DNA of 64,000 nt from Lactiplantibacillus plantarum (GCF_014131735.1 NZ_CP039121.1:310001-374000); one strand, 5' to 3'. Shown: positions 42,724 to 51,148, numbered from the stretch's first letter. Numbers and translations: made by a program. The notes: a model not told the origin generated them from the letters alone.

Positions 42724-44088
42724 GTGGATACAGGGACGATTGAACAACGTTATCAGGACTTATTAGCCCAACTAAATCAAGCCATGTTAGCCAATAATCA
42801 TCAGCGTGTTCCGTTATTACGGCGCATCATGGCACATCTTGGCCACCCTGACCATTATTACCATGTGATCCATATCGCTGGAACTAATGGCAAAGGCTCT
42901 ACGGGAGCCATGTTAGCCAGTATCCTGCGGGCGCAAGGGTATCAAGTTGGCCGCTTCAGCAGTCCCGCGATTAATGATGCGCGTGAACAACTGCAATGCA
43001 ATGGGACGTGGATCAGTCCAGCGGAATTTATCGATACGTATCGTGAAATTCTACCGGTTCTGCAAAATATGGGACTGACGGCTAGCGATGTCTCCATCTT
43101 TGAATGGTTCTTTCTCATTAGTGTCGTTTGGTTTCGGAATCAAAACGTGCAATGGGCGGTCATTGAAGCCGGTTTGGGTGGCTTGTATGATGCGACTAAC
43201 GCCTTAGCCAGTCCCCAACTCACGGTATTTACTAAGATTGCCCTCGATCATACCGCCATTCTTGGGCCCACAATCACCGCGATTGCGCAAAATAAGTCAA
43301 AGATCATTAAGCCCCATACAACAGCAGTGACATTGGCTGACCAACACCCAGAAGCCCTGGCTGTTTTGCAGACCGAAGCGCTCAATCAAGGTGTTCGGCT
43401 AGTGACCGCTAAGCACGCGCAACTGACGGTGACTGGGCAAACACTCACGCAAACCGTCGTTGATGCGCACAGTCAGCTTTTTGATTGGACGCAATTAACG
43501 GTCGGACTGAGTGGCACCTATCAGCTACAAAATCTGCGGTTGGTTTTAACTGTGGTTGCAGTACTACAACAGCAACAAGTTAACTTGACGAACAGTGCGG
43601 TTCGCCGAGGCTTGCAACAAGTTTCCTTGCCAGGCCGGTTGACCGTGTTACAGGAGCAACCTGTCATTATTGCCGATGGGGCGCATAATCCGGATGGCAT
43701 GGCAGCACTAGTGGCAAGTGTGAAGCAATTACTGGCTGGTCGTAAATTGATTTGGATCGTCGGGGTCTTACAAGATAAGGCCTACCCTAAAATGCTGGCT
43801 GAACTATTACCGGTAGCTGACGTCCTGATTACGAATACGCCCGCAAATCCAGAACGAGCGTTATCCGCGACTAAGCTGGCCGACACGGCGACCGCATTAT
43901 TAACGCCCACCTTTATGACCACGGCTGCGATGCAACGACAGCCAGACTTATTGACTGCAACGACAATCACGGATGCGTTAACGCAAGCTCAGCAGCAAGC
44001 AACCAGTAATAGTGCGATTATTGTAACGGGGTCATTTTATGTCATTCGTGAGCTCCAACAGGCTGGTTGGCCGGGGTTAAGCCAATGA
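42724..44088 (+). CDS. folC: Folylpolyglutamate synthase / dihydrofolate synthase
   Basis: 454 residues. The ATP-binding P-loop is in IAGTNGKGSTGAML, GRFSSPAINDARE binds the pterin, and EAGLGGLYDATN is the Mur-ligase omega loop. DGAHNPDGM is the C-terminal glutamate-ligase signature. It adds glutamate to dihydropteroate and to reduced folates in the cytosol. The start is GTG at 42724 with TAGGTGATT before it, eight bases after folE. The second conserved block reads SSPAI rather than the usual SSPHL, which is a small departure. Its stop overlaps the next ATG (ATGA). Confidence 0.93.
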   Translation: MDTGTIEQRYQDLLAQLNQAMLANNHQRVPLLRRIMAHLGHPDHYYHVIHIAGTNGKGSTGAMLASILRAQGYQVGRFSSPAINDAREQLQCNGTWISPAEFIDTYREILPVLQNMGLTASDVSIFEWFFLISVVWFRNQNVQWAVIEAGLGGLYDATNALASPQLTVFTKIALDHTAILGPTITAIAQNKSKIIKPHTTAVTLADQHPEALAVLQTEALNQGVRLVTAKHAQLTVTGQTLTQTVVDAHSQLFDWTQLTVGLSGTYQLQNLRLVLTVVAVLQQQQVNLTNSAVRRGLQQVSLPGRLTVLQEQPVIIADGAHNPDGMAALVASVKQLLAGRKLIWIVGVLQDKAYPKMLAELLPVADVLITNTPANPERALSATKLADTATALLTPTFMTTAAMQRQPDLLTATTITDALTQAQQQATSNSAIIVTGSFYVIRELQQAGWPGLSQ

Positions 44089-44672
44089 CGACGACTTGGT
44101 TGATTGCATCCAACAACGCTGGTAAAAGCCGCGACTTGATCGCGTGTTTGGCTTATTATGGCTTGACTGCTCGTCAGTACTTGACAGTGGCGCCGCGGCT
44201 CGAATTTCCCGTGGAAACGACGACGAGCTATGTCGATAACGCGGTTGCTAAAGCTCGTTTTGGGGCGCAACAGCTAGGGGTTCCGGTTATCGCAGATGAT
44301 AGTGGCTTAGAGATTTCCGCGTTACCAGACTTGTTAGGTGTGACCACGGCGCGCGACTTAGGGGTTGCAGTCAGTGGCTTTGATCGCAATCAGGAAATTT
44401 TAACGGCCCTACGCGATATCCCTGACAACGAGCGGCAAGCGTTGATGCGTGCTACGTTAGCGGCTGCCTGGCCAGATGGGCGGACCTTGGCCGTACAAGC
44501 TTCGATCACCGGCTACATTGCGTCCTATCAATTTGGACGCTATTCTGGGGGATTTGACCGAATTTTCTGGCTACCGCGCTATGGTCGAACTTTGGCCGAA
44601 TTACCAGCAACGTGGCGCATCCCGCTGACACACCGGGGACGGGCCGCCTTAAAATTAATCACAAAACTTTAA
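44085..44672 (+). CDS. XTP/dITP-type nucleoside triphosphate pyrophosphatase (RdgB/Ham1 family)
   Basis: 195 residues. WLIASNNAGKSRDL is the Ham1 nucleotide-binding start (canonical T/SNNxGK), ETTTSYVDNAVAKARFGA is the helix with the magnesium-binding Glu, and PVIADDSGLEISAL holds the ADDSGL signature. The C-terminal half is less typical: GRYSGGFDRIFW replaces the usual GYGFDPIF. The family removes PPi from non-canonical purine NTPs. Its ATG overlaps the folC stop, inside the folate operon, so it may act on dihydroneopterin triphosphate, for which no other pyrophosphatase is visible here. That role is inference. Confidence 0.85.
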   Translation: MTTTWLIASNNAGKSRDLIACLAYYGLTARQYLTVAPRLEFPVETTTSYVDNAVAKARFGAQQLGVPVIADDSGLEISALPDLLGVTTARDLGVAVSGFDRNQEILTALRDIPDNERQALMRATLAAAWPDGRTLAVQASITGYIASYQFGRYSGGFDRIFWLPRYGRTLAELPATWRIPLTHRGRAALKLITKL

Positions 44673-44696
44673 AAATTGGAAGGATCGGTGGAGTAG

Positions 44697-45845
44697 ATGT
44701 TAGTACAAGATATCACCAGTTCATTAGCACAAGCAACGGATTTTGCGAGTCAGGCGTTGAATGCCCAAGTTCAACGACAACAACAATTAGTTTTGCGTTT
44801 TAGTGATTATAATCGGGAGCAGCAGCTCCGATTAACCCAACTATGTCAGCAATTAGATGGGGTCGTGCAGGCGAGTCCTGAACAGTTGACCGTCTTGCTG
44901 AACCAGACAGCTGGTCGCCAGTTAACACACCAATGGTCGCGAGTCTTTACGGATCAAGCAACGACTCAAATTCAATTGACTCAAATTATGAAACAATATG
45001 ATGTTTTTTGGCAAGCGGGTGAGCACCGGTTTAATCTCACCAAGAAGCCGATGATTTATGGCATCATGAATATTACGCCGGACTCCTTTTTCGACGGTGG
45101 CCAGTACAAGACTAAAGATGACGTACTGAATCACGTGGATGCCATGTTACAAGCAGGAGCTGACGTAATCGAAGTTAATGGTCAAACGACACGGCCGGGC
45201 TTCACGGAAGTCACGCCGCAAGTTGAATTAGACCGGACGTTGCCGTACATTCGCGCCATCAAGGCTCGTTTCCCGGAAGCAGTCTTAGCGGTCGATACTT
45301 ATAAGTATGATGTCATGCAAGCCGTCCTGGAAGAAGGTGTCAGCATTATTAACGATGTGAACGCCTTTACGGACGACCCTCGCAAGCTCAAATTGATGGC
45401 TGACAGTCGCGTCGGCTTACTGACTATGCACAGTAGTCGTGACCAAGAATATACCGATCTGACGAGCAGTATGCGTGGTTTCTTTGAACAAAATCTGGCA
45501 GCATTGACGAGTCATGGCATCGATATTGAACGAATTGCTCTAGATCAGGGAATCGGCTATTCACAAGTCGCACATGGGGAACAGGATTACGTGATGATGC
45601 GTAACATTGATGAATTTAATTATTTGCGACGCCCAATGATGGTGGCCATTTCACGGAAAGGTTATTTAGGTCTATTGCTTGGTCTGAAGAAGGAAGACCG
45701 GCTACCAATGACGTTGGTCACTGAAGCAGCGATGATGCTTAAGGGTGGCCGGATCATCCGGGTCCACGATGTGGCTGAAACCAAGCAATTGATTACGCTG
45801 TTAGGCCGAATTGAGAATGGCTATTGGTTATCGAATAATGATTAG
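44697..45845 (+). CDS. folP: Dihydropteroate synthase with an N-terminal extension
   Basis: 382 residues, about 110 longer than E. coli FolP. The catalytic TIM barrel starts near residue 118: IYGIMNITPDSFFDGG, then GADVIEVNGQTTRPGF, SIINDVNAF, and SRKGYLG with the Lys/Arg that bind sulfa-type and pABA substrates. The usual GGESTRPG block is NGQTTRPG here. It joins pABA to hydroxymethyl-dihydropterin pyrophosphate. The first 115 residues are Gln-rich and helical with no domain that I recognise; long N-termini are known in lactobacillus FolP. The ATG follows GGTGGAG. Its last bases overlap the tag-like gene. Confidence 0.93.
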   Translation: MLVQDITSSLAQATDFASQALNAQVQRQQQLVLRFSDYNREQQLRLTQLCQQLDGVVQASPEQLTVLLNQTAGRQLTHQWSRVFTDQATTQIQLTQIMKQYDVFWQAGEHRFNLTKKPMIYGIMNITPDSFFDGGQYKTKDDVLNHVDAMLQAGADVIEVNGQTTRPGFTEVTPQVELDRTLPYIRAIKARFPEAVLAVDTYKYDVMQAVLEEGVSIINDVNAFTDDPRKLKLMADSRVGLLTMHSSRDQEYTDLTSSMRGFFEQNLAALTSHGIDIERIALDQGIGYSQVAHGEQDYVMMRNIDEFNYLRRPMMVAISRKGYLGLLLGLKKEDRLPMTLVTEAAMMLKGGRIIRVHDVAETKQLITLLGRIENGYWLSNND

Positions 45846-46365
45846 TCCGGATGATTTTGACGATATTACGGCGAATGGGGTTAAGGACTATGATGCTTAT
45901 TTCGGTACTCCCACGTACGATGATCACGTTTTATTTGAATTGTTAGTGGTTGGAATCTTACAAGTGGGTTTAGGCTGGCGGGTCGCGGCTAGTCAGTTAC
46001 CAGTATTGCGGCAACATATGGCGGGTCTGCGGGTAGATGCCGTAGCAGCCCTGGACGAACCGGATTTTGAACGGCTGATGTTGACTCCCAAAGTGATGCA
46101 CAATGGTCGTAAGTTACGTGCAATCATTCAAGATGCGCGTGCTATTCAACAATTACAGGCCGAGTATGGTAGCTTTAGCAACTACCTGTGGGCGTTTGTC
46201 GATGCGACACCAATCATTATGCCGGCGCCCGATGATGAATTACCGACGCGCTCACCCCTGGGCGCCCGCGTTGCGAAGGATTTACACCGACATGGTTTGA
46301 CCTTCGTTGGACCAGTCGTCACCCACATGTTTTTGTTGGCGGCGGGATTGATTAAATTGAATTAA
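45838..46365 (+). CDS. Divergent DNA-3-methyladenine glycosylase I-like protein
   Basis: 175 residues aligned with the Tag family: YFGTPTYDDHVLFELLVVGILQVGLGW, then GRKLRAIIQDARAIQQL, YLWAFV and FVGPVVTHMFLLAAGLI. Compared with E. coli Tag it lacks the N-terminal zinc Cys, the His of DxEWG, the C-terminal Cys, and the Glu of LEGQQAGLSW that contacts 3-methyladenine (Gly here). It may therefore be inactive or have another substrate. The ATG at 45838 overlaps the folP stop by eight bases; no strong ribosome site is seen, so it depends on coupling. Functional link to folate, if any, is unknown. Confidence 0.75.
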   Translation: MISPDDFDDITANGVKDYDAYFGTPTYDDHVLFELLVVGILQVGLGWRVAASQLPVLRQHMAGLRVDAVAALDEPDFERLMLTPKVMHNGRKLRAIIQDARAIQQLQAEYGSFSNYLWAFVDATPIIMPAPDDELPTRSPLGARVAKDLHRHGLTFVGPVVTHMFLLAAGLIKLN

Positions 46366-46372
46366 GTAGAAT

Positions 46373-46400
46373 GAGGCTGGCGGATGCTGGCCTTTTTTTA
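46373..46400 (+). terminator. Terminator of the folate operon
   Basis: AGGCTGG pairs with CTGGCCT using G-U pairs, followed by a run of seven Ts. Confidence 0.75.
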
Positions 46401-46619
46401 TTTGCTTATGCCGGCGTATTTTTGTGAGTATCAATGTGTGAATGTAAGCAAGGTGGGTGCTTTGATCCGGAGTGGTTATGGGAAGTGTGATTATTAGTTC
46501 CAACGCAATATGAAGCGCAAGTTCACAATGAGGGTAAGCGGCAAAAACATATTTGAATGGTCGGTGATGCTGGCGTGTAGAACCAGTCTAACCGTTTTCT
46601 AGGTAATAGTGAAGTTAGC

Positions 46620-46661
46620 AAAAAAACGTCGCAAGAGCAAGTTGTAATGGCCTTGTGACGT
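46620..46661 (-). terminator. Terminator of the small minus-strand membrane protein gene
   Basis: On the minus strand ACGTC-A-CAAG pairs with CTTG-C-GACGT, followed by seven Ts. Confidence 0.75.
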
Positions 46662-46699
46662 GTTTTAGAATGAGTTGATTTTGTATCCCTCTGACACGA

Positions 46700-46867
46700 C
46701 TAGCGGTTAGCGGTCGTCGAGTCTGGCAACAGCCACATCGTTACCAAGCCAATCAGCCAGGCCACTAAGAAGAACGCCATGGCAGCTGGTAATTGATAGC
46801 CAAGCAACCATTGGCATAACAAGATAAGCGTGATAATGATACCGATAACGCGATTGATGATGCTCAT
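46700..46867 (-). CDS. Small two-helix membrane protein, 55 residues
   Basis: The frame MSIINRVIGIIITLILLCQW... has two hydrophobic helices (about 6-20 and 28-46) and a short polar tail ending in TTANR. CTAGGAGGCACTTAC before the ATG is a very good ribosome site, and a terminator follows 40 bases after the stop, so this looks like a real monocistronic gene. No family is recognised. It was missed by length-limited gene finding. Small hydrophobic proteins of this kind often modulate membrane transporters or kinases, but nothing here says which. Confidence 0.7.
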   Translation of the reverse strand: MSIINRVIGIIITLILLCQWLLGYQLPAAMAFFLVAWLIGLVTMWLLPDSTTANR

Positions 46868-47376
46868 GTAAGTGCCTCCTAGGTGGTTAGCTAAGAATGA
46901 AGTGAACCAGATTATCTGAATTAATAAATATTACTTAAATTATATAATGAATGACGTTATGTGTGCTGCAATGTGCGTTAATGTCTTAATTTAACGTACG
47001 AACGTCGAAAAATGCTGAATATTTGAAAAAACGATACCGCTGAGGTTGCGGTATCGTTGAACCTGTGACTGGTAATTAGCATCGTAGTGTGACTAACTCG
47101 GATACTGGTTAGTGATAACTACTTCTAGTACCATAACGTTTCAGCAAACGGTATAGCGTTTGGCGCATAGATTTTGAATGAATAAGCGTTATCCACAAAA
47201 ATCATGCTCACTGCATCAGACTGATGGTTATACTGTGCTAAATGCCCAGCATGAGCGGGTTAATTGCATGTCTGGAAAATACAGACTAGTTTTTTTACTT
47301 AAGAAGGTTGTATTTATCTGATAAGACACCTATTATAAATTGCAAATATAAGTAAGACATTTAGGAGTGATTGGTT
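46868..47376. other. Gene-poor stretch with a minus-strand terminator-like hairpin
   Basis: A perfect hairpin AACGATACCGC/GCGGTATCGTT (47030-47058) followed by Ts on the minus strand looks like a terminator. The sequence upstream of it on that strand (47060-47370) has no long frame, only a 26-codon one (MIFVDNAYSFKIYAPNAIPF...) without a good ribosome site. A short RNA or a lost gene is possible. Confidence 0.4.
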
Positions 47377-47610
47377 ATGATTAATTTTGTTTTCTACAAA
47401 TACTACAGATTCTGGACTGCAATCGTTTTACTATTGCTAAGCGCTAACGTTTATCCAGCAATTGTTAACGGTAATGTCTTAGGTCGCGAATTTTGGCGAA
47501 ATGGCACAAATCTGATTAATCTTGTTTTTGTAATTGTTGCTATTGGCTTTTTAATTCAAGTGTTGTTTTTTAAGAAAGGTGAGCCGCGTGCGAATGAACG
47601 TGCATTTTGA
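47377..47610 (+). CDS. Small membrane protein, 77 residues
   Basis: Two hydrophobic helices (about 11-25 and 46-65) separated by a polar loop, with a charged C-terminus (KKGEPRANERAF). TAGGAGTGATTGGTT lies before the ATG at 47377. No family is recognised. The next gene, a membrane-anchored XRE regulator, begins 77 bases later on the same strand and probably shares the transcript, so the two may work together in the membrane. Confidence 0.65.
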   Translation: MINFVFYKYYRFWTAIVLLLLSANVYPAIVNGNVLGREFWRNGTNLINLVFVIVAIGFLIQVLFFKKGEPRANERAF

Positions 47611-47687
47611 TCAGGTCATGGTAAAAAAGCATGATTTTTAATCGCGTTATGGCAACCAAAGTATGAGGGAGTAGTCGAAAGTCTGAT

Positions 47688-48326
47688 ATGAAATTCTCTG
47701 AAAAACTAAAAGTGTGTAGGAAGCACGCACAATTGACACAATCGCAAGTGGCCGAACAATTACATGTATCGCGCAAAACAATCTCAGGCTGGGAAAATGA
47801 CCACAGTTTTCCCGATGTTGGCAGTTTAGTTCAATTGAGTGATATTTATGACGTTCGGCTAGACGATTTAATGCGGGATGATCACTTACTGGCTTATTAT
47901 AAGGAAGCAGAACAACTTCATCAGAAGAGCCGAAAATGGGTGGTCGTCTCGTATCGATGCAATTTCTTGTTACTGGTACTTGGCTACATTGACTATTTGC
48001 GGCCGTTTGGAATACGAACGTTTTTGGTACCGTTTTTAGTACTGGTGAACGCCATGGTATTATTGTCGTATTTTTCAGATTGGCAGCGGTTCAAGTCAGG
48101 TAAATTGCGTGTCGGTATCGTCATCACGGTGTTTATTGCATTTATTGCTGAGATTCTGATCAATACAATAGTACCGAGTTATCTGAACGAGTTAGCACAT
48201 GCCGTTGATGATGGCCCCGCTGCGATAATTGGTGAAGTGGCCGGTCGCTTGCTGGTCACATCAATACTGATATTAAGTTTGGTATTAGCTATCTTTTTGA
48301 AGCCAAAACAACGAGAACGGTCGTAG
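47688..48326 (+). CDS. XRE-family regulator with a C-terminal membrane domain
   Basis: 212 residues. An XRE helix-turn-helix spans about 4-60 (LKVCRKHAQLTQSQVAEQLH, then VSRKTISGWENDHSFPD), with the recognition helix around SRKTISGWE. A linker follows, and then four hydrophobic helices (about 85-205). This layout, a DNA-binding head on a membrane anchor, is common in lactobacilli, where such regulators may sense membrane or peptide signals. The start has AGGGAGTAGTCG upstream. It follows the small membrane protein gene and ends at a terminator. Confidence 0.85.
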   Translation: MKFSEKLKVCRKHAQLTQSQVAEQLHVSRKTISGWENDHSFPDVGSLVQLSDIYDVRLDDLMRDDHLLAYYKEAEQLHQKSRKWVVVSYRCNFLLLVLGYIDYLRPFGIRTFLVPFLVLVNAMVLLSYFSDWQRFKSGKLRVGIVITVFIAFIAEILINTIVPSYLNELAHAVDDGPAAIIGEVAGRLLVTSILILSLVLAIFLKPKQRERS

Positions 48327-48401
48327 TTTACCGAGCTAGTCAATATTGATGAGTTTGGAAGTGAGCCGTGGCGTCTCAAACTAACGAAAATGTGTAAGAC
48401 A

Positions 48402-48438
48402 AAAAACGACCGCATGCTTAATAGCATGCGGTCGTTTA
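48402..48438. terminator. Bidirectional terminator
   Basis: AAACGACCGCATGCT pairs perfectly with AGCATGCGGTCGTTT around TAAT, between convergent genes. Confidence 0.9.
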
Positions 48439-48511
48439 AGGCGGAAGAGATAGTTTATACAGAAACAGATTCGATTTGGATGCTGTGTATCATAACTTAA
48501 CTCACGATGAA

Positions 48512-49399
48512 CTAAATCGAACTATCCGTTGTTTCATAATCCACCTTGCCAAGTTCAATCTGAATCGTGATATGAGTTAGTGGAAACTGGGCGCTTAGGT
48601 CCTTGTTCAGTTGTTCCAAAAAGGCATTATTGTCAGCTAATGTTGAACGACAGAGATGGACGGTCATGGCTGTTTCAGTAGTACTCATGCCCCAAATGTG
48701 TAAATCGTGAATCTGGTTGACGGTGGGCTGGCTGGTTAAATAATCAGCGATTGCTTGGCGGTCAACATTGTTCGGTACAGCTTCCAGTGAATAATTCATC
48801 GCATCTCGTAAGAGTCCCCAAGTACCAATCAAAATCACGACGGCAATTAGCAGGGAAACAACGGGGTCTAGCCAGAACCAGCCTGTCTTCAAGATGATGA
48901 AGCCAGCAATGACCACGCCGATGGAGACGCCGGCGTCGGCGGCCATGTGGAGAAAAGCGCCCTTAATATTGAGATCGTGCTTTTGGCCCTTCATAAAGAG
49001 TAATGCGGTAAAGCCATTAATGACGACCCCAACAGCAGCAACGATAATGACATCCCATTCGGCGACGGGACCCGGATTACTAAGGCGCTGGATGGCCTCG
49101 ACTGAAATGGCCCCGATAGCGACTAGTAAAAAGACGGCGTTGAAGAGGGCGGCCAAGATTGATGAGCTTTTGTACCCATATGTGTACTTATCGTTGGCGC
49201 TTTTTTGTCCAAGCCAGATTGCCAGCCAGGAGATCAGTAAGCCCAGGACGTCGCTGAGATTGTGTCCTGCATCAGCAACTAGGGCCAGTGAGCCGCTCGC
49301 AAAACCGTAGCCAGCTTCCAAGACAATGAAGGCAGTATTTAGGGCGACCCCAATCTTGAAGGCGCTGGTCTGTTGTTGTATTTGATGGCTGTGTGCCAT
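48512..49399 (-). CDS. Zinc-type cation diffusion facilitator exporter (CzcD-like)
   Basis: 295 residues with six membrane helices. The tetrahedral metal site is seen in helix 2 (ALVADAGHNLSDV, H-x-x-x-D) and helix 5 (LHMAADAGVS, H-x-x-x-D), the H/D pattern typical of zinc-type CDF proteins. The cytosolic C-terminal domain has HDLHIWGMSTTETAMTVHL, a standard CDF dimer fold. It exports Zn2+, possibly also Cd2+ or Co2+, in exchange for protons. The ATG at 49399 follows TAGGTGATTCAT. It is divergent from an ArsR-family gene with a shared operator between them. Confidence 0.92.
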   Translation of the reverse strand: MAHSHQIQQQTSAFKIGVALNTAFIVLEAGYGFASGSLALVADAGHNLSDVLGLLISWLAIWLGQKSANDKYTYGYKSSSILAALFNAVFLLVAIGAISVEAIQRLSNPGPVAEWDVIIVAAVGVVINGFTALLFMKGQKHDLNIKGAFLHMAADAGVSIGVVIAGFIILKTGWFWLDPVVSLLIAVVILIGTWGLLRDAMNYSLEAVPNNVDRQAIADYLTSQPTVNQIHDLHIWGMSTTETAMTVHLCRSTLADNNAFLEQLNKDLSAQFPLTHITIQIELGKVDYETTDSSI

Positions 49400-49465
49400 A
49401 TGAATCACCTACTTCTTAGTTGAATTTATCCTTGTTATGGCTATAATTTAAATATGAATGAACAA

Positions 49466-49489
49466 ACATATGAATGACTGTTCATGTGT
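49466..49489. promoter_or_regulatory. ArsR/CzrA-type operator
   Basis: ACATATGAA-N6-TTCATGTGT is a near-perfect inverted repeat of the kind bound by zinc-sensing ArsR repressors. It lies between the divergent CDF exporter and ArsR genes, so one repressor dimer could control both. Confidence 0.7.
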
Positions 49490-49537
49490 ATTGTAACACG
49501 CTTACATGACAATCTCAATTAGAAATTGGAGTTTATG

Positions 49538-49882
49538 ATGGAAAATGAAATGGACCATGAAATGATCGTCAAACGGTTGGCTGAACTGATGCCGCCGACT
49601 GATGAGTTGAGTCGGATCACCGCAATCTTTAAGGCACTTGGTGATCCGACGCGTGCCCGGATTATCTACGCGTTGGCCGTATCTAAGCTGAGTGTGGGTG
49701 AACTGGCGACGGGATTAGCCCTGACACAGTCGAATGTGTCTCATCAGTTAACGGTCCTCAAACAATTAAAATTAGTTGTGGGAACGCGCAATGGGCGTAA
49801 CGTGCACTACCAGCTGGCCGATAAACATATCATTAGTATTTTTCAGCAGGTCGCAGCTCACGCTGAAGAAGCCGATAATTAG
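49538..49882 (+). CDS. ArsR-family metal-sensing repressor (CzrA-like)
   Basis: 114 residues with the winged helix: ITAIFKALGDPTRARIIYAL, then LTQSNVSHQLTVLKQLKLV as recognition helix and RNGRNVHYQL as wing. The C-terminal helix keeps the alpha-5 metal site in the order Asp-x-His...His-x-x-Glu (DKHIISIF then HAEE), as in CzrA, where the last ligand is His; Glu is here. Binding of zinc should release the operator. Candidate ATGs lie at 49535 and 49538 after TTGGAG; 49538 has the better spacing. It is followed by a terminator. Confidence 0.88.
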   Translation: MENEMDHEMIVKRLAELMPPTDELSRITAIFKALGDPTRARIIYALAVSKLSVGELATGLALTQSNVSHQLTVLKQLKLVVGTRNGRNVHYQLADKHIISIFQQVAAHAEEADN

Positions 49883-50012
49883 GTTGAATAGGTGTAACCA
49901 CTGATCAGTTATGATGAGTGGTAAGCGCTGTGGGTTCGTAGTGGGCACTGATATAGATATCCATGGCCTAGAGGACCGCACGATTAGCTTGAATATAAGA
50001 TTGTGCTTAGCA

Positions 50013-50050
50013 TGACACCGCGAAATGGTTAATTTCGCAGTGTCATTTTT
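50013..50050 (+). terminator. Terminator of the arsR-like gene
   Basis: TGACAC-C-GCGAAAT pairs with ATTTCGC-A-GTGTCA, followed by TTTTTT. Confidence 0.8.
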
Positions 50051-50158
50051 TGAACTAGTTATGTTTTTGTTAATTACCTAGTTTTATAAACTAGATGTAT
50101 TGATATTTACACTATGTGATGGTATGCTGGTGTCAATAATAAATATGAGGTGATTAAC

Positions 50159-50797
50159 ATGGCACAGTCGGCGCGACAGTATCAAATAACAAATGAAGTC
50201 CTCAACTCAGTGACTCATGGGATTGGGATTATTTTAAGTATCGTTGCATTTGTTTTTTTGATGCTCAAGGCATATGCGGATGGTCAGCCCCTCGAATGGG
50301 CGGCGTTTATTATATATGGTTGTTCGTTGTTTGTACTATATACGTGTTCGACGTTATTTCACGGATTATACTTTACGCGCGCCCGCGAAGTTTTTCGTAT
50401 CTTCGATCACAGTGGCGTGTACGTGCTGATTGCTGGGACATACACGCCGTACAGTCTACTGGCGATTAAGGGTTGGTTGGGCTGGACGATCTTATTAACG
50501 ATTTGGATTTTAGCGATTGCTGGGATTACGGTTAATGCTGTTTGGCCTGGACGTTTGAAAAAGGTCGAAACGGTCATTTATGTGTTGATGGGGTGGATGT
50601 GCCTCGCCGGTGGTCGGCAGTTATGGGACCATTTAGGTGTCACTGGCTTCTGGTTATTAGTTGCCGGGGGCGTTGCGTTTACCTTAGGTGCATTACTATA
50701 TAGTTTCCCACGGATTAAATATTTACACGTTATTTGGCACCTATTCGTGATGGTGGGAACCACGTTGATGTTTTTCTCAATTTATTTCTATATTTAA
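50159..50797 (+). CDS. Hemolysin III / TrhA-family membrane protein
   Basis: 212 residues with seven hydrophobic helices, the size and plan of the PAQR-like TrhA (YqfA) family. NSVTHGIGIILS in helix 1, CSTLFHGLYF, FDHSGVYVLIAGTYTPY and the late YSFPRIKYLHVIWHLFVMVG hold the conserved Ser, Asp and His residues that form a metal site in the family. Role is in membrane lipid or fluidity homeostasis; the hemolysin name is historic. ATG at 50159 follows GAGGTGATTAAC. It has its own terminator. Confidence 0.9.
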   Translation: MAQSARQYQITNEVLNSVTHGIGIILSIVAFVFLMLKAYADGQPLEWAAFIIYGCSLFVLYTCSTLFHGLYFTRAREVFRIFDHSGVYVLIAGTYTPYSLLAIKGWLGWTILLTIWILAIAGITVNAVWPGRLKKVETVIYVLMGWMCLAGGRQLWDHLGVTGFWLLVAGGVAFTLGALLYSFPRIKYLHVIWHLFVMVGTTLMFFSIYFYI

Positions 50798-50809
50798 GGA
50801 TGACTGTGG

Positions 50810-50840
50810 GGACCAGCTGCTGAGTTGGTCCTTTTTTTTT
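50810..50840 (+). terminator. Terminator of the trhA-like gene
   Basis: GGACCAGC pairs with GTTGGTCC (G-U allowed), followed by nine Ts. Confidence 0.85.
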
Positions 50841-50841
50841 T

Positions 50842-51148
50842 AGATGCGGGAGATTTGAGTCGCGGATGACGTCTTAAATGCTGATTATTGACATTTTATT
50901 GCGAAAAGTTTTTCAACTGGACGGTATTCGAATCGTAACCATTGCGTACGCTCGTTAAGCTGAATGAGTTATCGCCACTCAGCTAACAATAATTTTGAAA
51001 TTAAATGGCTAGATCGCTGTAGCATAGTCTAGAATACGATTTATTTTTGTCATCAAACTGTAATCAGCCAGGCGTATCTTTTGATTGCCTTTTTAAATAA
51101 ACTTCCGTAGAATAGTAGGACAACGAAATTTTTAGTGAGGTGATTAAG
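50842..51148. other. Intergenic stretch before the SMR pair
   Basis: About 300 bases. One hairpin GTTA-a-GCTGAATGAG / CACTC-a-GCTAAC lies at 50957-50990. No ykkC-type guanidine riboswitch motif was found in front of these SMR genes, although that is a known arrangement. Confidence 0.5.

Noticed and set aside
50842-51148. Guanidine (ykkC-type) riboswitch in front of the SMR gene pair
   Set aside because: The conserved ykkC core motifs could not be found in the leader.
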